Origin: Absidia repens
Taxonomy: Eukaryota; Mucoromycota; Mucoromycetes; Mucorales; Cunninghamellaceae
Reading direction: 5' to 3'
DNA length: 64,000 bases
Assembly (NCBI GenBank): GCA_002105175.1
Contig: MCGE01000004.1
Location: 1,178,001-1,242,000, forward strand
The notes under the pieces are model-generated. The model was not told the DNA's origin and made no database searches. It worked only from the letters and a program-made list of their open reading frames with translations. Shown piece by piece: positions 22,441-34,591 of the stretch (position 1 is the stretch's first letter; every line of letters starts with the position of its first letter). Both the position numbers and the translations under genes were made by a program.

Positions 22441-25014
22441 ATGCCACCTAACCCAGACCTTCCAATAGTTCCGCCCACACGCCGGTTTTCCAGCTTCAGT
22501 ATCCTCCAACCAGTCTATCTGGGACTCGACGTGGAAGTAAACGAAGCCCGTGATAAATCGTATTATTCTATATCTGTGCATGATGGATCTTACACGACGG
22601 ATTACTATACTGGCAAATTATGTGAACATGCACCGGGAACTAGTCTTGAACGATGCATGAATGAAGCGGTGGAAGAACTAAAAGAGTGGTCAAGTTGTAT
22701 GCCACCTCTCAATCCTATAAAGTGCAAATTATTGCCTGCTCCTATAAGCTGAATGAACTTTATTTGCTCAAGGACCCTCCTATTTCGTCTACTATGAGCG
22801 ATTTTTGGCAGGAATTAGATGCTATCCCATTTATTATCCATACCGAGGCTAAATCATCCGACGAACGGGCCAGTGCCGCAGTGCGCAAAGCTGTCATGTT
22901 TCTTTCTCCGCAGTACCCAGGGAACTTACCTCGAGTCTGCGTTGGTTATCGCCATGAAGTAATTTTTTATATTTGAATTTATATATTGATTATTAATATT
23001 GATGAACCTCCTTTTTTTTTTTTTTTTTTTCCTTGACTAGGTGGAAGGTACACCAAAAAAAAAAAAAAAAAAAAAGTTACCGTTACCAAAACGGAGTTTT
23101 GATCTTTTTTTTTTTTCACTTGTAGTTGATTTTAACAACATCATACACTTGGTTGATTTGGAGGATTACAGAAAAACAGTATCAGATGAAACATGGCGTG
23201 TATGGAATGAAATTTCTGGAGAGTTTAAAAGAAAAAATATTCGGGTCACTTACTTTAACTCAACACCTCAAGGTGGTGGTGGTAAGTTTGTCTACAAAAA
23301 AAAAAAATCTATAAATATATTGAAACACCGCTTCATGCAAACATTTTCTCTTTTGACTAAAATTAGTGGCCTTAATGCGACATGCTTTACTTCGATTTTT
23401 CCATCTGAACGGTATCTCTGCTCATTGTAAGTATAGACAATCTCATCAAATTAAAACACGGTACCCTGTTTTGTTGATATTCCTTATATATATATTTTTA
23501 ATATAGGGTTTGTTGCTAGACCAAAGCCTGAGGTATTTGATATTACAAAAAGGAAGTTCCACAATGTTCTTCAAGGCGTAGCGGCTCCTGACATTCGTTT
23601 GACAGAGGAAGACAAACAAATGTTCATTGAATGGTCAGATGAAAATGCCAATAGATTTTGGCTCGGTGAAAATGGACCTATCAGAAATTCAGACGTTATC
23701 ATCATTGATGATCCCCAAGGTAACAAAAGAAACAAAATGGACGTAATAAATAATCAGGCTAATTTTTTTTTTTTTCTAAAAAAATCTTTGCTCGTTTTAA
23801 AAGTGGCTGGTATTATTCCTCATATCAAAAAACATTCACCGAAGACTCGCATCATTTTTCGCTCCCATATTGAAATTCGGGCGGACTTAATTCGTGACAA
23901 TCCAAATGGTCCTCAAGCGGAAACGTGGAAGTAAGTGGTGACAAAAAAAAAAAAAAAAAAAAAAAAGTCTCATGTCTGCTTTTTTTTTTTTTTACCTACC
24001 AGCTTTTTGTGGAATTTCATCAAGCAAGCAGATCTCTTTATAGCACATCCGATGCACAATTTTATCCCCGACGTGGTACCCAGAAAAAATGTGGCACTTC
24101 TTCCTGCATGTACAGATCCATTGGACGGCCTGAACAAACCAATGAGTCATTGGATTATGGCTTACTACCGCTCAGTGTTTAATCGCGTATGTATAGATCA
24201 AGGCGCTAATGAGGTTGACTGGAACCGACCATATATCGTTCAAGTAGCACGCTTTGATCCTTCCAAGGGCATTCCTGATGTCCTCGAATCTTACCGACTT
24301 TTGCGTCAAAAATTGGACTCCGACGAGAAATGGGCAGACGAAGACATTCCTCAATTGGTGATTTGTGGGCACGGCTCGATCGATGATCCCGACGGTACAC
24401 TGATTTACGACCAAACCTATGCCACGAGTATGAGCCCCGCTTTTGCATCCATTCAATCCGATATTGTTGTCGCCCGACTCCAACCCTCTGACCAGCTTCT
24501 CAACGTCATTCTGCGAGGCGCCCGCGTCGCTTTACAATTATCCCATCGTGAAGGTTTTGAAGTCAAAGTCACCGAATCTCTCCAAAAAGGCGTTCCTATC
24601 GTCGCCTACGAGGCCGGTGGCATTCCCCTCCAGATCATCCGCGATGTCACAGGCTTTCTGGTTCCCATTGGCGATATCCAAGGCGTCGCTGATTGTTTGT
24701 ACCGCTTGTTTAATGAGCCAGATCTATGGGAAAAAATGAGTATTGCGGCGACACAGACATTGACTGAAGAATACTTCACCATTTGGAGCGCCACGGCCTG
24801 GTTGTTCTTGGCAAACGAAATGACAACCGAATCAGCTTTGTCCACGACCAGTAATGGATTACTGGATGAAGACACAACACACAAACGGAACAATGGTATC
24901 GGTAATGCACGCTATGTACGTTCCTTCTGGTTTGATAAGTACAATTACAAACCCCCTTCCACATTTGTGAATCACGGCTATGGTACAGCTCAGTTAGAGT
25001 CTAAAAAATTATAG
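22441..25014 (+). CDS. trehalose phosphorylase / synthase (GT4 family, Ccg-9 type; apparent one-base frameshift)
   Basis: Family enzymes interconvert trehalose plus phosphate with glucose and glucose-1-phosphate, or make trehalose from a nucleotide sugar. Seven exons: 22441-22958, a 7-base micro-exon 23041-23047, 23126-23281, 23367-23426, 23507-23719, 23804-23930, 24003-25014; ~697 residues with one base restored. Diagnostic segments: VDFNNIIHLVDLEDYRKTVS, FNSTPQGGGVALMRHALLRF, FRSHIEIRADLI, IVQVARFDPSKGIPDVLESY and the GT4 donor site HREGFEVKVTESLQKGVPIV, followed by YEAGGIPLQI. In exon 1 the frame switches at GTGGTC (about 22687-22690): an extra G gives KEWVKLYATSQSYKVQIIAC. Several introns hold A or T runs of 20 or more. 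Likely cytosolic, in stress and reserve-carbohydrate metabolism. Confidence 0.9.
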
Positions 25015-25084
25015 ATCTTACGAAAAATCTACGGGTATTTGTTTTTACTTGACAATAAAAAATTTTAACTAGGAATTATGATAT

Positions 25085-26160
25085 TACAGGTGTAAAATAA
25101 TAAAATAATAAAGTTATGTGGTTGTTTTATATATGTATAGTCTTGAGCATTTGCAGTTGGTCGGTTTTTAGGCTGCAGATTGTTTTTCATATGCCGCCCA
25201 CGTGGAAGTTTTTTTTTTATTTATCCCCATCTTTTTTTTTTCGTCGGGTCTTTCTTTTCCTTTTCTTTTTCACATTCCTTTTTTTTTTTTTTTTCTTCAC
25301 CATTCAACTTCTATGGTGTCATGTTGGACTTAGATTAGTGTCAGGACTAGTTTAGAAGGGTTTTCAGCTCAGGGATTACAACATGCATGGGGAAACCCTT
25401 CCATTTTGGATTCAGGATTTTTGACCCACCATTAGTTGGTCTTCTGGGGCTTTCATTAGCTTAATTTAGTATTAGTTTGACCAATAGTCTTATCTATATC
25501 TAAATAAAAAATATACCTTTTATATGCTTCAATGAAAAATGTCCCAATAGTCTTTCTCATGTCTTGTGCAATAGATTCCTTTTTTACTATGGTCAACCCT
25601 CTGATGAGTGTTGACCGATGTTGAATGCTTCAATAAAAGGTATCCCTTTAGTCTTTCTTCTGCCATGTATTATACATTATATTAACTCCCATTTTACAAT
25701 TATTCCGTTAGGTTGATGTTAACCATTCTTCAATTCTCATGTTAACCTCCCTCATGCTTCTTCCAATAGATCCTTTTGTTACAAATAATGAGCCCCTCAT
25801 CTTTAGTTTTAGTACCCACCAATATACTTCAATAAAGTATGTCCGTTTTATTACTCATATTACGATCCAACACGCAGTATATAATGTTGCTATTGTAGCT
25901 GTTTTGTGAGTGTCTTACCAAATATTTACTATCTAATTCACCTACTATGACGACCTTTCCCACGTCTTTCTCCAGTACCGATCAGAAAAATGAATCTTGG
26001 TAGTGCGGTGCGTGAGCCGACCGCTAGAGAATATTTTACACCGTTTTCTAACTTATCTATGATTGCCTTTCACACTCCCCAGAAACATAGTGACCAATAG
26101 ACAGCAGTCTGTTGCTTATATGATAAATGGTCCTGTTCTCGCTCTACCGTTCATATTAAG

Positions 26161-26210
<50 letters not shown>

Positions 26211-26325
26211 TGCTCGCAGCGTAACGTCGACTAGACTGGAAATGTTGTGTACATGCAGTTCGATTTTTTATTTATAATACACCTAGATATATATGTATTT
26301 GTATGTGGCATAATTAAAGAAGAGG
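25085..26325 (+). repeat. dispersed non-coding repeat, copy D (longest)
   Basis: CACGTG is at 25199-25204 in GCCGCCCACGTGGAAG, followed by T-rich tracts and TTCACCATTCAACTTCTATG. The core hairpin arms AAGGGTTTTC / GGGGAAACCCTT (about 25356-25365 and 25389-25400) form ten pairs with one G-U. AATAAA hexamers are at 25503-25508, 25632-25637 and 25831-25836. Repeated CTTCAAT(A/G)AAA...ATGTCCC...TTAGTCTTTCTCATG units suggest internal degenerate duplication. The copy contains a (TA)n tract (26164-26208). It lies 3' of the trehalose phosphorylase gene in the same orientation. Confidence 0.75.
26164..26208. repeat. (TA)n microsatellite inside repeat copy D
   Basis: About 45 bases of alternating TA, absent from copies B and C at the matching place, so probably a later expansion. 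Confidence 0.9.
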
Positions 26326-26486
26326 AAACCCAAGCTGATGCTAGTTCAGCCCGAAGAATTGCTTATTAAGATACAAAATGGTGGGGATGTCTAATTTTAT
26401 CAACAGGCATATATCAACATTCTCACAGCCACGCAACCACACAATCACACAGCCATACTTCAACAACCTTCCTATTGACCTAGTAA

Positions 26487-26519
<33 letters not shown>

Positions 26520-26782
26520 GGAAGTGTGAAATTGAATATAAAAGATCGCAACACCTAAGGCTACTTTACGTTCTTGCTGACTACACCATACTAATATGTT
26601 TGTATTTGAAGTTTGTTTATTTTACGCAAAATCAATTTCATAATCTATTTATTTGTGTATGTATAAAAAAAGGAAGAGATAAAAAAAAGAGTGTATAATA
26701 ATAATGATAACTATGATATGAACACATGTACAAATTTCAAAAAAAAGGGGGGGGAGGAAGGAGCGCGGTAAGATAAACTATT
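26326..26782. other. spacer between repeat copy D and DMA1-like gene
   Basis: Contains a long T run (about 26490-26519) and the 3' flank of the DMA1-like gene. A short A/C-rich stretch of ACACAATCACACAG type lies near 26430. No gene is seen. Confidence 0.4.
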
Positions 26783-28497
26783 CTAAAGAGATGATGGCAA
26801 ATTCCCATAACCACCTTCTTGATCCAACATTGAGGGGTCCACTAAAGTACTCGATAATAAAAATCCATCCATGTTTCCGGGTTGCAAATGAGTCCTACTT
26901 TCAGGTATTCCCACACCATTCTGCTGTTGCCTGTTGTCACTATTGCCTTCATATGATATCTCGTCTGTCGTGTTGCTGTTTTGTTGTATAGGTGGAGCTG
27001 GCGGCGGTGATGACGACGGCGATGATGATGATGATGATGATGCTGGTTGTGGTGGTGGTGAGAAATTTTGCATAATGGATGAAGATGATAATATTGGCAG
27101 CGTAATGGGCCCTGCTAAACTCTCCGCTGGTGCTTCGGTTGCTAAGGTTGATGCCACTGCTGGTGTTGGTTCCACTGTTGATTTTCCGCTGCTAGTCAAT
27201 AATCCCATCGCTTCTGCAACTTCACTGACTTCAATTGCAACACTTGCCTCCAGATCGTAATAATTCCTACACAAGGGACAGCTGAATCCAGGGTAATGTT
27301 GGAAGATTATGGGCCGAAGACACTTGAAATGGAAGACGTGAGAGCATGGGGCAACAAATAAGGCTTGTAGTGGAGCAATAGCGTACAAACAGATACAACA
27401 TTCTTGAATATTTGACGTGTGATCGCTGTCGTTATTGCTGCTAGATGTGATGATTCCTTGGCTCGTCATATCATGCTTCTTCAAAGTGGTGTTGATATCG
27501 TTGGGGTGATCAGATAATTTACTATTGCTGTCAGTTGAATGTTGTTCATTAGAAGGAGTAGAGTTGATATTGTTGGCATTTTGGCTGCCCAAAAGATGAT
27601 GACGGAGTTGCTGGAAGGCTTGTCGACTGAAAGAATTGTTCTTGTTGGTGTCCCTGTTGATTTCCAGTCGAATTTTTACCGATCGATACATCATGTCAAT
27701 TCCACCTTGATAATCCACACCAAGCTGAATAATATCACCATCCTTCAATTCCAGAGGTGCGCTAACTTCATTTGAAGTAGAAAGCCTGATACGATTGACG
27801 AAGGTGCCACTAGATGATCCAACATCCCGGATGAATACCTAAATAATTTGAAAAAGGGGGCCTTTAGAAACAAAACTCCCTTGAGCACTGAAGATGTTTC
27901 TTTTCTAGTTACCTTCTTCCCTTCCTCCATCCATAGTTCAGCATGTGTTCGACTGACCACCTTACTTTTGAAAGAGAGCCGTTCAGGGTTCGTATGACGT
28001 TCGCTGTACCTTCCAATCCTGAGCACAATGTTGGGACCAAGCACACGGTCAATGATATCAAAGACAAAACACCTAGATGTCAATCCAATGTTTGGTAGAA
28101 GTCGTATGTGTAAGTTTTCTTCATCCATAGTAGTGGAGGCGTCATTTCCTCGATCACCAGTGACAGCAGTGGAAGCTTCGGCCACCGCAGGAGTCGTCGT
28201 CGTATTCATATTTCCGATACTTTTGGGATCACGGTGTACATTTGGTGATAATGAGGGTTGATCTTCTCCATCAGTGTGGTATAGTCGATTGGGTTGATGC
28301 GATTGATCAGAAGAGGCTCGTGATAGTCCGGCCGATGCTGGAAAGGAAACAGTGTCATTGGTGGTGGTGGACGTTCCCAGTGGAGATGCAGGTACTGAAG
28401 TAGATCCACGTCGTCGCCTCCAGTGTTGAAAGCCACTAAATATGTTTACAGGTTGTGGTGTTGCTGTGGACTGACTTCTAGATCTAGCATGTGGCAT
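26783..28497 (-). CDS. DMA1: FHA-RING E3 ubiquitin ligase (Dma1/CHFR-like)
   Basis: Two exons (28497-27913 and 27838-26783) give 546 residues. The N-terminal ~120 residues are low complexity. The FHA domain (about 130-255) shows VLRIGRYSER, KSKVVSRTHAELW and VFIRDVGSSSGTFVNRIRLS (the phosphothreonine-binding GRxxxR, SRxHAE and GSSxGTFVN pattern). The RING (about 345-390) reads CCICLYAIAPLQALFVAPCS, then HVFHFKCL and CPLCRNYYDLE. The FHA-then-RING order is that of fungal Dma proteins, which ubiquitinate phosphoproteins in mitotic-checkpoint, septin and spindle-position control. The C-terminal tail is rich in Ser, Pro and Thr and encoded by trinucleotide repeats. An in-frame upstream ATG exists, but MPHARSRSQS is preferred because the upstream stretch is a T-rich leader. 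Confidence 0.9.
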
Positions 28498-29545
28498 GAT
28501 TCTATTGTTGAAGAATTCTCCGTTTGTTTGTTGATGTTTGATGTTGATCGATGTTGATAATAGAGTAAGATATTGATATAGCAAACAGAAAATATAAAAG
28601 GGTCCCAACAAAAAAAAAAAAAATTGGAAGTCGTTTGCAAACAAAGATTGTGCGAGGGTTTTTGGGGAAAGGGAAGGAAAAAGGGAAAAAGGAAAAAGGA
28701 AAAGAAACAATGGAAAACAGAGGAAAGGTTTCATTTTTATGCGTTTTCAAAGTCCGTCCGCGAACTCAATTAGAATTTTGCAAATAGAAAAAACCTGGAT
28801 CAAGTGATAGGTTGATCTCTCGGCTTGGAATAAAAATGCCAAAACGTGGGCAAGCACAATTATCATCTAATCGCAACCGTTTTCTAATACCGATGGTAAT
28901 AAATGATGCGACGCCAGTGTTGTTGACCTCGGTTAAGTAATCGGTACATATTGTGCGTACACTACTTGGCAAACTGTTTTCTTTGTGAATTACGTAGAGT
29001 ATGTACAAAGAACCAGGAAAAAGACTAAACAAAGATCAACATGTTTTTCTGCAGAAATTTTAACTGTCTCATATGTGGTGTAATGGTCTATCGTAGAGCT
29101 TATTTTGATTTTTCTCCATTAGGATATAAATGCATTTTATAGTATGTACAGCACACTACCGTGCATTATTCGCACAGTTTATAAACTTGAGAACCCTAGA
29201 TTTACTATTTTAAGGCACAACAAGAGAAATAAGTAAAGGCGAACCGAGGGTTTTGAAATTTGAACCACCATTGCTATCAGACTATCGTAGGTAGATCGCC
29301 ATTAGTGTCAGTATCATTATTGATACTAAACCAATTGTAAACTATTTGTTTATTTCCTCGTGATATCTTTACTATCAGTAAAAGAAGAAGAAAAAAAACT
29401 TTGGTCTGCTACACCGTATACGCTGTAGCAAAAGCGGGGTTTCAATATCTACTCACAAGAATAAAAAAGGGTCCAATCCTCTCTTTTTTTTCAACTTCCT
29501 TTCTTCTTTCTCAATTCATTTTTTATTAAAAAAAAAATCTACATT
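28498..29545. other. divergent spacer DMA1-like / PPN2-like
   Basis: About 1 kb. The DMA1-like side has a 5' leader rich in G/A on the plus strand (28660-28735). A GTATGTACAGCACAC-type stretch near 29141 resembles palindromic bits seen elsewhere. No gene is seen. Confidence 0.4.
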
Positions 29546-30706
29546 ATGTCGGAACCAAATGAAAACATATCACCTATTGAGGAAACAACGACAACGAGAA
29601 GTAAACCCAGTAGAAAATGGTGCTGGATTATGGCAGGTGTGATTGGCCTTATTATTATTGTGATTGCGATCGTGGTGCCTATTGTGGTCATCAGGGAACG
29701 AAACAAACAACAAAACCAAGTTGATGGAATCAGCAACAATAATGATCGTGCCAAGGGTGGCGACAATGACAACAACGTGACTTTTTATGGCACCGGTTAT
29801 TCTGTGTATCGAGACGGTGACGGAATCATCAATGGCTATGCAGTCTCCAAATACGCTAACCTGACCCGAATACAAACAATAAGCGCAGATGCATTAACAA
29901 ACAAACAACGAATATTGTGGTGGGTGATATTCATGGCTGCCTGGATGAATTTAATCAATTGATCGACCGGATCCAATTCAACCCCAACACAGACCAACTT
30001 ATTCTGGCTGGCGATATGATTGCGAAAGGTCCTTCCAACTCTGGGGTCATTCGGCGTGCAAAAGAACTCAAAGCATTGTGTGTACGTGGCAACCATGACG
30101 ACAAGACGGTGCGCTTCAAGGCCTACGAACGAGTCAATGGTCCTGCCGGGATGGATGTTCCAGATTCGGTCATGCCTGAAGGTGCTATTCCGGACCCATT
30201 GAAATACAAAAATGGTCATCTTGCGATATCAAGGTAAGTTCTCATTATTGTACCGTGGTTTCTATTCATTTATTGATTATTATTTTGTTTTGTTTTTTAG
30301 AGAGCTGTCGGATGATGATTATGATTACCTTACTAGCTGCCCTTCTATCTTACATCTACCAAAATTGAACAACAGCATTATTGTCCATGGCGGTTTGGAT
30401 CCAACGGTAAATGATTTGACACAGCAACAACCATTGAATGTAATGACTATGCGTGATATTTTGGACGGACACCCTACGGACGAGAAGAAAGTCGGAATCC
30501 CTTGGACACAGGCGTGGAATCAAGCGCAAGAAAACTCAAGCTCGCCTGTTACTGTGTACTATGGTCATGATGCAAGCCGCGGTCTGGTACAACAACGCTA
30601 TAGTTATGGTTTGGATACTGGGTGCGTTTATGGTAGAGCGCTTACGGCTATTGAAATGAAATCCAAACAAACGGTTAGCGTGCCCTGCAAACAATATGCC
30701 ATTTAG
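29546..30706 (+). CDS. PPN2: PPP-family metallophosphatase, Ppn2-like, membrane anchored (apparent one-base frameshift)
   Basis: Two exons (29546-30233, 30301-30706), 364 residues with one base restored. One transmembrane helix near residues 27-48 (CWIMAGVIGLIIIVIAIVVP) precedes a luminal catalytic domain with the metal-binding set GDIHGCLDEF, LAGDMI-KGP, VRGNHDD, IVHGGLDP and YYGHDASRG, ending GLDTGCVYGRALTAIEM. Family knowledge: yeast Ppn2 is a vacuolar, Zn-dependent endopolyphosphatase, and the GHDA...GLDTGCVYG ending fits it. Frames change just before the first motif, at ATATTGTGG (about 29911-29916); one extra T would give RIFVVGDIHG. The start is the first ATG and leaves a short Thr-rich cytosolic tail before the helix. 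Confidence 0.85.
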
Positions 30707-31989
30707 ATGAAAGTTAGTGTTAGTCTATCCCTCCTCCTCATTCCCTCCCCCCTTTGTATTACTCTACTTATTGATATCCTTCCCTTCCCCATACACCTAT
30801 TAGCCTTCTATTCTTCCAAAAGAAGAAACTACGCATTTTGATTTTTCCATTAATGTATTTGTTTATGTACCTGTTTTTATACACTTTCATACTGTAATAA
30901 AGAAAAATTGATCGTTTATCATCTCAAAATCGCTCCTCAATTCGTCCCTATTTTTTTTTTATTTTTTTTTATTTTCAATGTGTCTCTCCCTTTTGATTAT
31001 TTTGATTACTTTATAGCCGCACGTGGTCTTTCCATTGGTTTAATTTGTGTTCTTTTCAACTTTTATAGTTTATGCGTGCACTACTGCACTTATGCTGGAT
31101 GTCGCTTTGGCTGCTGATTTCAAGGTACAGCTTTATGTGTCGCGATTTCAAAATAACCCTAATTAAAACGTAAACATTATCTGGGATATCACCGTAGAAT
31201 ATATTGCTCCTATAAAAAGAATAAATCATAAATACTAATTCAAAATGAAAACACTCAATGATAGTGTTTATTGAATTTCCGTAAGTGTTGGCAAAAGTTT
31301 GTCCGCTTACCGCTACCTGCTGTGCGTGCTGTTAAAGAATAAACGGCTATGATCACGTTTACAAAAGAAGCTTTTCCAAAATAATATACTGTATGAATAA
31401 ATCATAAACAATAAATTAAAAATCATCGAGGGGGGGGGATTAAGTTATCGTTCTAGATAACCAATGAGTGGCGGAGACGTGAACAATTGTTATTATTTAT
31501 CATTATTACGCCCATGTAAACCTTTTCTTTTTCTATTCGCTAACCTTTTATGATTCCGCTTCGAATACATACTATGCGTGCAGTGACGATAACAAACAAG
31601 TATTATTCTCGTCTTCAGGAAAAAAAAAATACAACTTTCCGTCCACATGCATGATTTGAAAAAAAAAAGGCGGGGTAGGGTGTTCATGATTGCGGCATTT
31701 AGATCTATGAATTCTTTTGTTGTATGCACTCCTTGAACTTTACTCCTTTAAATCTACGTCCCCTTAGAGTTGAATCTATTTTTTGTATAGTGAAAACAAA
31801 AAAAGAATAAAGTTGAGGCATTTTTTTTGTGTGTGTATGTGTGTCGGCATTCCGTATGCATACACACTTTGATACACTTAATAGTTCATAAACTTCAACT
31901 ATAACCTTTATACGTCGATCGGTCTATACAAACATACTAATAAATGTCACTTCTCAAAATGTTCTTGAACATAGAGAATTCCGGAAGAC
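30707..31989. other. gene-free spacer after PPN2-like gene
   Basis: AATAAA near 30896 is the likely poly(A) signal of the phosphatase gene. The remainder is AT-rich, with a run of nine G (about 31431-31439) and GT-rich DNA near 31830. No supportable gene. Confidence 0.4.
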
Positions 31990-33170
31990 AATTTAGAAAG
32001 AAACCAAATACATTATAAACAGCCGTTGATATCCCCGGTAACAGGTCCACAGCTACATACAAAATAGCATGGATTGTATGTGCAGGAATACGCGTTTCAT
32101 TTGAAGTGACCTAGAGTTATCCAGCAGTCACTATACCTCTGAAAATGGGCAAGTAGTCATAGATAAGCTAAAAATACAGTGCGCAATTCCCTATAACGGC
32201 GGTTACATGTACAGTATGACCTAGATTTATTTTTATCCTTGGTTAAACGGGAATATAGCTACATTAAATATTATGTGATTTAAGACTATCAACTAATCTC
32301 TGGGCTACTTGGGAGGAGGAGAATAGTCTTAGTGGGTTAGCTAAAAAGCAAATGTGTAGTAGGACACTTATAAAAAAACTATAATAGCATTATCAAATCG
32401 GTCAGATGACGGGTATTAAAAAGGCATACTTTATTGAAGCATATTGAGCAAATATTATGCTGTGAGCGGAGGATTTATTATAACAACGGGATCTAATGGT
32501 CCTTGCATGATGGAAACTAATGTAAGATCTAAATAACGGTAAGCGTTATTCTATAAATTCAAAGATAAAAATGGGTACTAGTATAATGTGCAAGGCACAA
32601 GAAAATCTACAGTAACATTTTTATTGAAGCACAACAGCGGTTAACACTAATTGAAAAGAGGTGATGGCAGTACATAAGGGACCTAGTGCACAAGACATGA
32701 AAGAAACCAGTGGGACATTTTTTTCATTGAAGCATCTAAAAAATATCATATTTTATTCAATATACATCCAAACTAAGGGCAAACTAACCCTAAACGAAGC
32801 TAATGAAGGCTCCAACAAGCCCAAACTAATAGTGCCCACAGATCCTAGATCTAAAATGAAAGGGTTTCCCCATGCATCTTGTAATCCCTGAGTTGAAACC
32901 CCTTCTAAACTAGTCCTAATGCTAATCTAAGTGCAGCATGATCCCATAGAAGTTGAATGGTGAAGAAAAAATGAAGAGAGAAAAAGAAAAAGAAAAGAAA
33001 CAGTGGAAAAACAAACTGAGGGGGGGGGGTGGAAATAAAAAATCCACGTATGCGGGATTTAAAATACCCCAATCGACTCTGGTGGCGTTTTCTTTTTCCC
33101 TCCATGATGTTAGTGATTCCAAAAAAGGTAAACTTTGCTTTTTTACACATCAGTCATGCAATATTGTGAG
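31990..33170 (-). repeat. dispersed non-coding repeat, copy F (inverted)
   Basis: The only long copy on the minus strand. Read right to left: AAATCCCGCATACGTGG, a run of C/T, TTCACCATTCAACTTCTATG, GGACTAGTTTAGAAGGGG, and hairpin arms AAGGGGTTTC / GGGGAAACCCTTT (plus about 32903-32912 and 32867-32879) with ten pairs. Poly(A)-type hexamers (plus-strand TTTATT) and CTTCAAT(A/G)AAA units follow. Similarity to copy D continues past the TGCTATTATAG block to roughly plus 32000. Confidence 0.7.
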
Positions 33171-34565
33171 CATGATGGTTCCCATCTCGGGATAGCAGCC
33201 GCCGTTATTTAACACCACTTATATGGTGGTCTCTGTTTTTTTGAACGAGCTCCCACTATTCAAAAGCGCCACTCTGTTTTCTTGTCTTTTCTTTTTTTGA
33301 AAGAAAAAAAAAGATGATTGAAATCCACTGGGGCATTTTGAGGAGCAAGTATTTGTTATATAAATCACATTCAAGCCAGACTGGATTTTCTCAAATAAAG
33401 AATTGTACTCTTTAAAAAAAGCCATTTTCTTGTTTAAAGCTATGTATGAAATGAATATAGCTCTATTTTTACATCTAAATGGCATATCGTAGTAAATTTA
33501 CAATAGGCTCTATAAAAAGGTCATAGATATAATGTGGACCTGAACAGTTCAAGTTTCATAGTCCAATTCCCACTCTTTGCATAAAAAACACTAAAAAAAT
33601 TCATATTTTTCATCTTCATCAAAACAACAATACGATACATGGTCAGGTTACATCAAATGGTTCTCCTGAACGAGATACTTTACATATAATTGGTATCACA
33701 ACATCATTTTCGTTCTCTTCCAACCTGCCGGGATTTGACTCACGTTTCAGACTTTCTGAGTTCAGAAAGAAGGTATTCATAACTCAGGTGATTGATCGGA
33801 TAAAACAATAACCCTACGAATTCTACGGTTTTTTTCATTTTCAATTTTTGTAATATCTAAAAAAAAATATCAGATTTCGTCGGCCCAAGCTCTCGATATA
33901 TGAACTAAATCATAATTCAAGGACTGGTTCTTTAAGAAACCTCTGTATTTATCTGGTGTGCGACGAGATCCGTTGGATCCCTGGCAATGTAAAAGCTCTC
34001 GCCGAATAAACGACTTAACCCACATCGTGGCATGCACTCGTAATTATATGATTCAAAGAAAAAAAATGGGGCATCCCCGTCTAACCAGCCTTTTTATAGT
34101 TTTTTGAAGGGTGAAAAAATTTTTCAGATTCAATTTTTCCGCGGAGATATAATACGGGATTGCAAACAGTCCTCGACAGGAACACAAAAACATCAAAACG
34201 ACGAAAAAGACAGTACATTCTATCGAGATAAAGCAATAAAAAAGATGACACATAGTATAAAAACAAAACAGAGAAACGTTGAATAATAGAGCAAAAATTT
34301 AAATAAAAAAATAGATGAGGATAAATTTTGATTTTTATTGAGGATAGAAAATGATAAAAGATGTACATGGCTAAAAGAGTAAACAAGACAAAGCAAAAAA
34401 AAGAAGAAGAAATAGTCCATTGGAATATTCATACACATTACACACGTAAAAAAAAGGAATGGAATGAGGAAAAGGGTAGAGAAGGAGATAAACTAATCAC
34501 TACAGTTCTAAAACATTTAGGCCTTTTGACGGATCACAAGTTCCAAAAACTAAAATAAAGTAGCA
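33171..34565. other. gene-free spacer between repeat copy F and PEF1
   Basis: No gene is supported. A perfect inverted repeat CTTTCTGA-GT-TCAGAAAG lies near 33750, next to a GGGATTTGACTC stretch that superficially resembles a tRNA T-arm but lacks the paired stems. A/T-rich elsewhere. Confidence 0.35.
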
Positions 34566-34591
34566 TCAAATGAGCATGGTATTCATATACC

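Noticed and set aside
25595..25625. Hammerhead-ribozyme-like CTGATGAG in repeat copy D
   Set aside because: The matching GAAA and the flanking stems are absent, and other copies do not keep the motif.
33710..33790. tRNA-like or LTR primer-site-like stretch (TGGTATCACAAC, GGGATTTGACTC)
   Set aside because: No set of four paired stems could be drawn, no A-box fits, and no LTR or retroelement coding lies nearby. The nearby CTTTCTGA/TCAGAAAG dyad alone is not enough.
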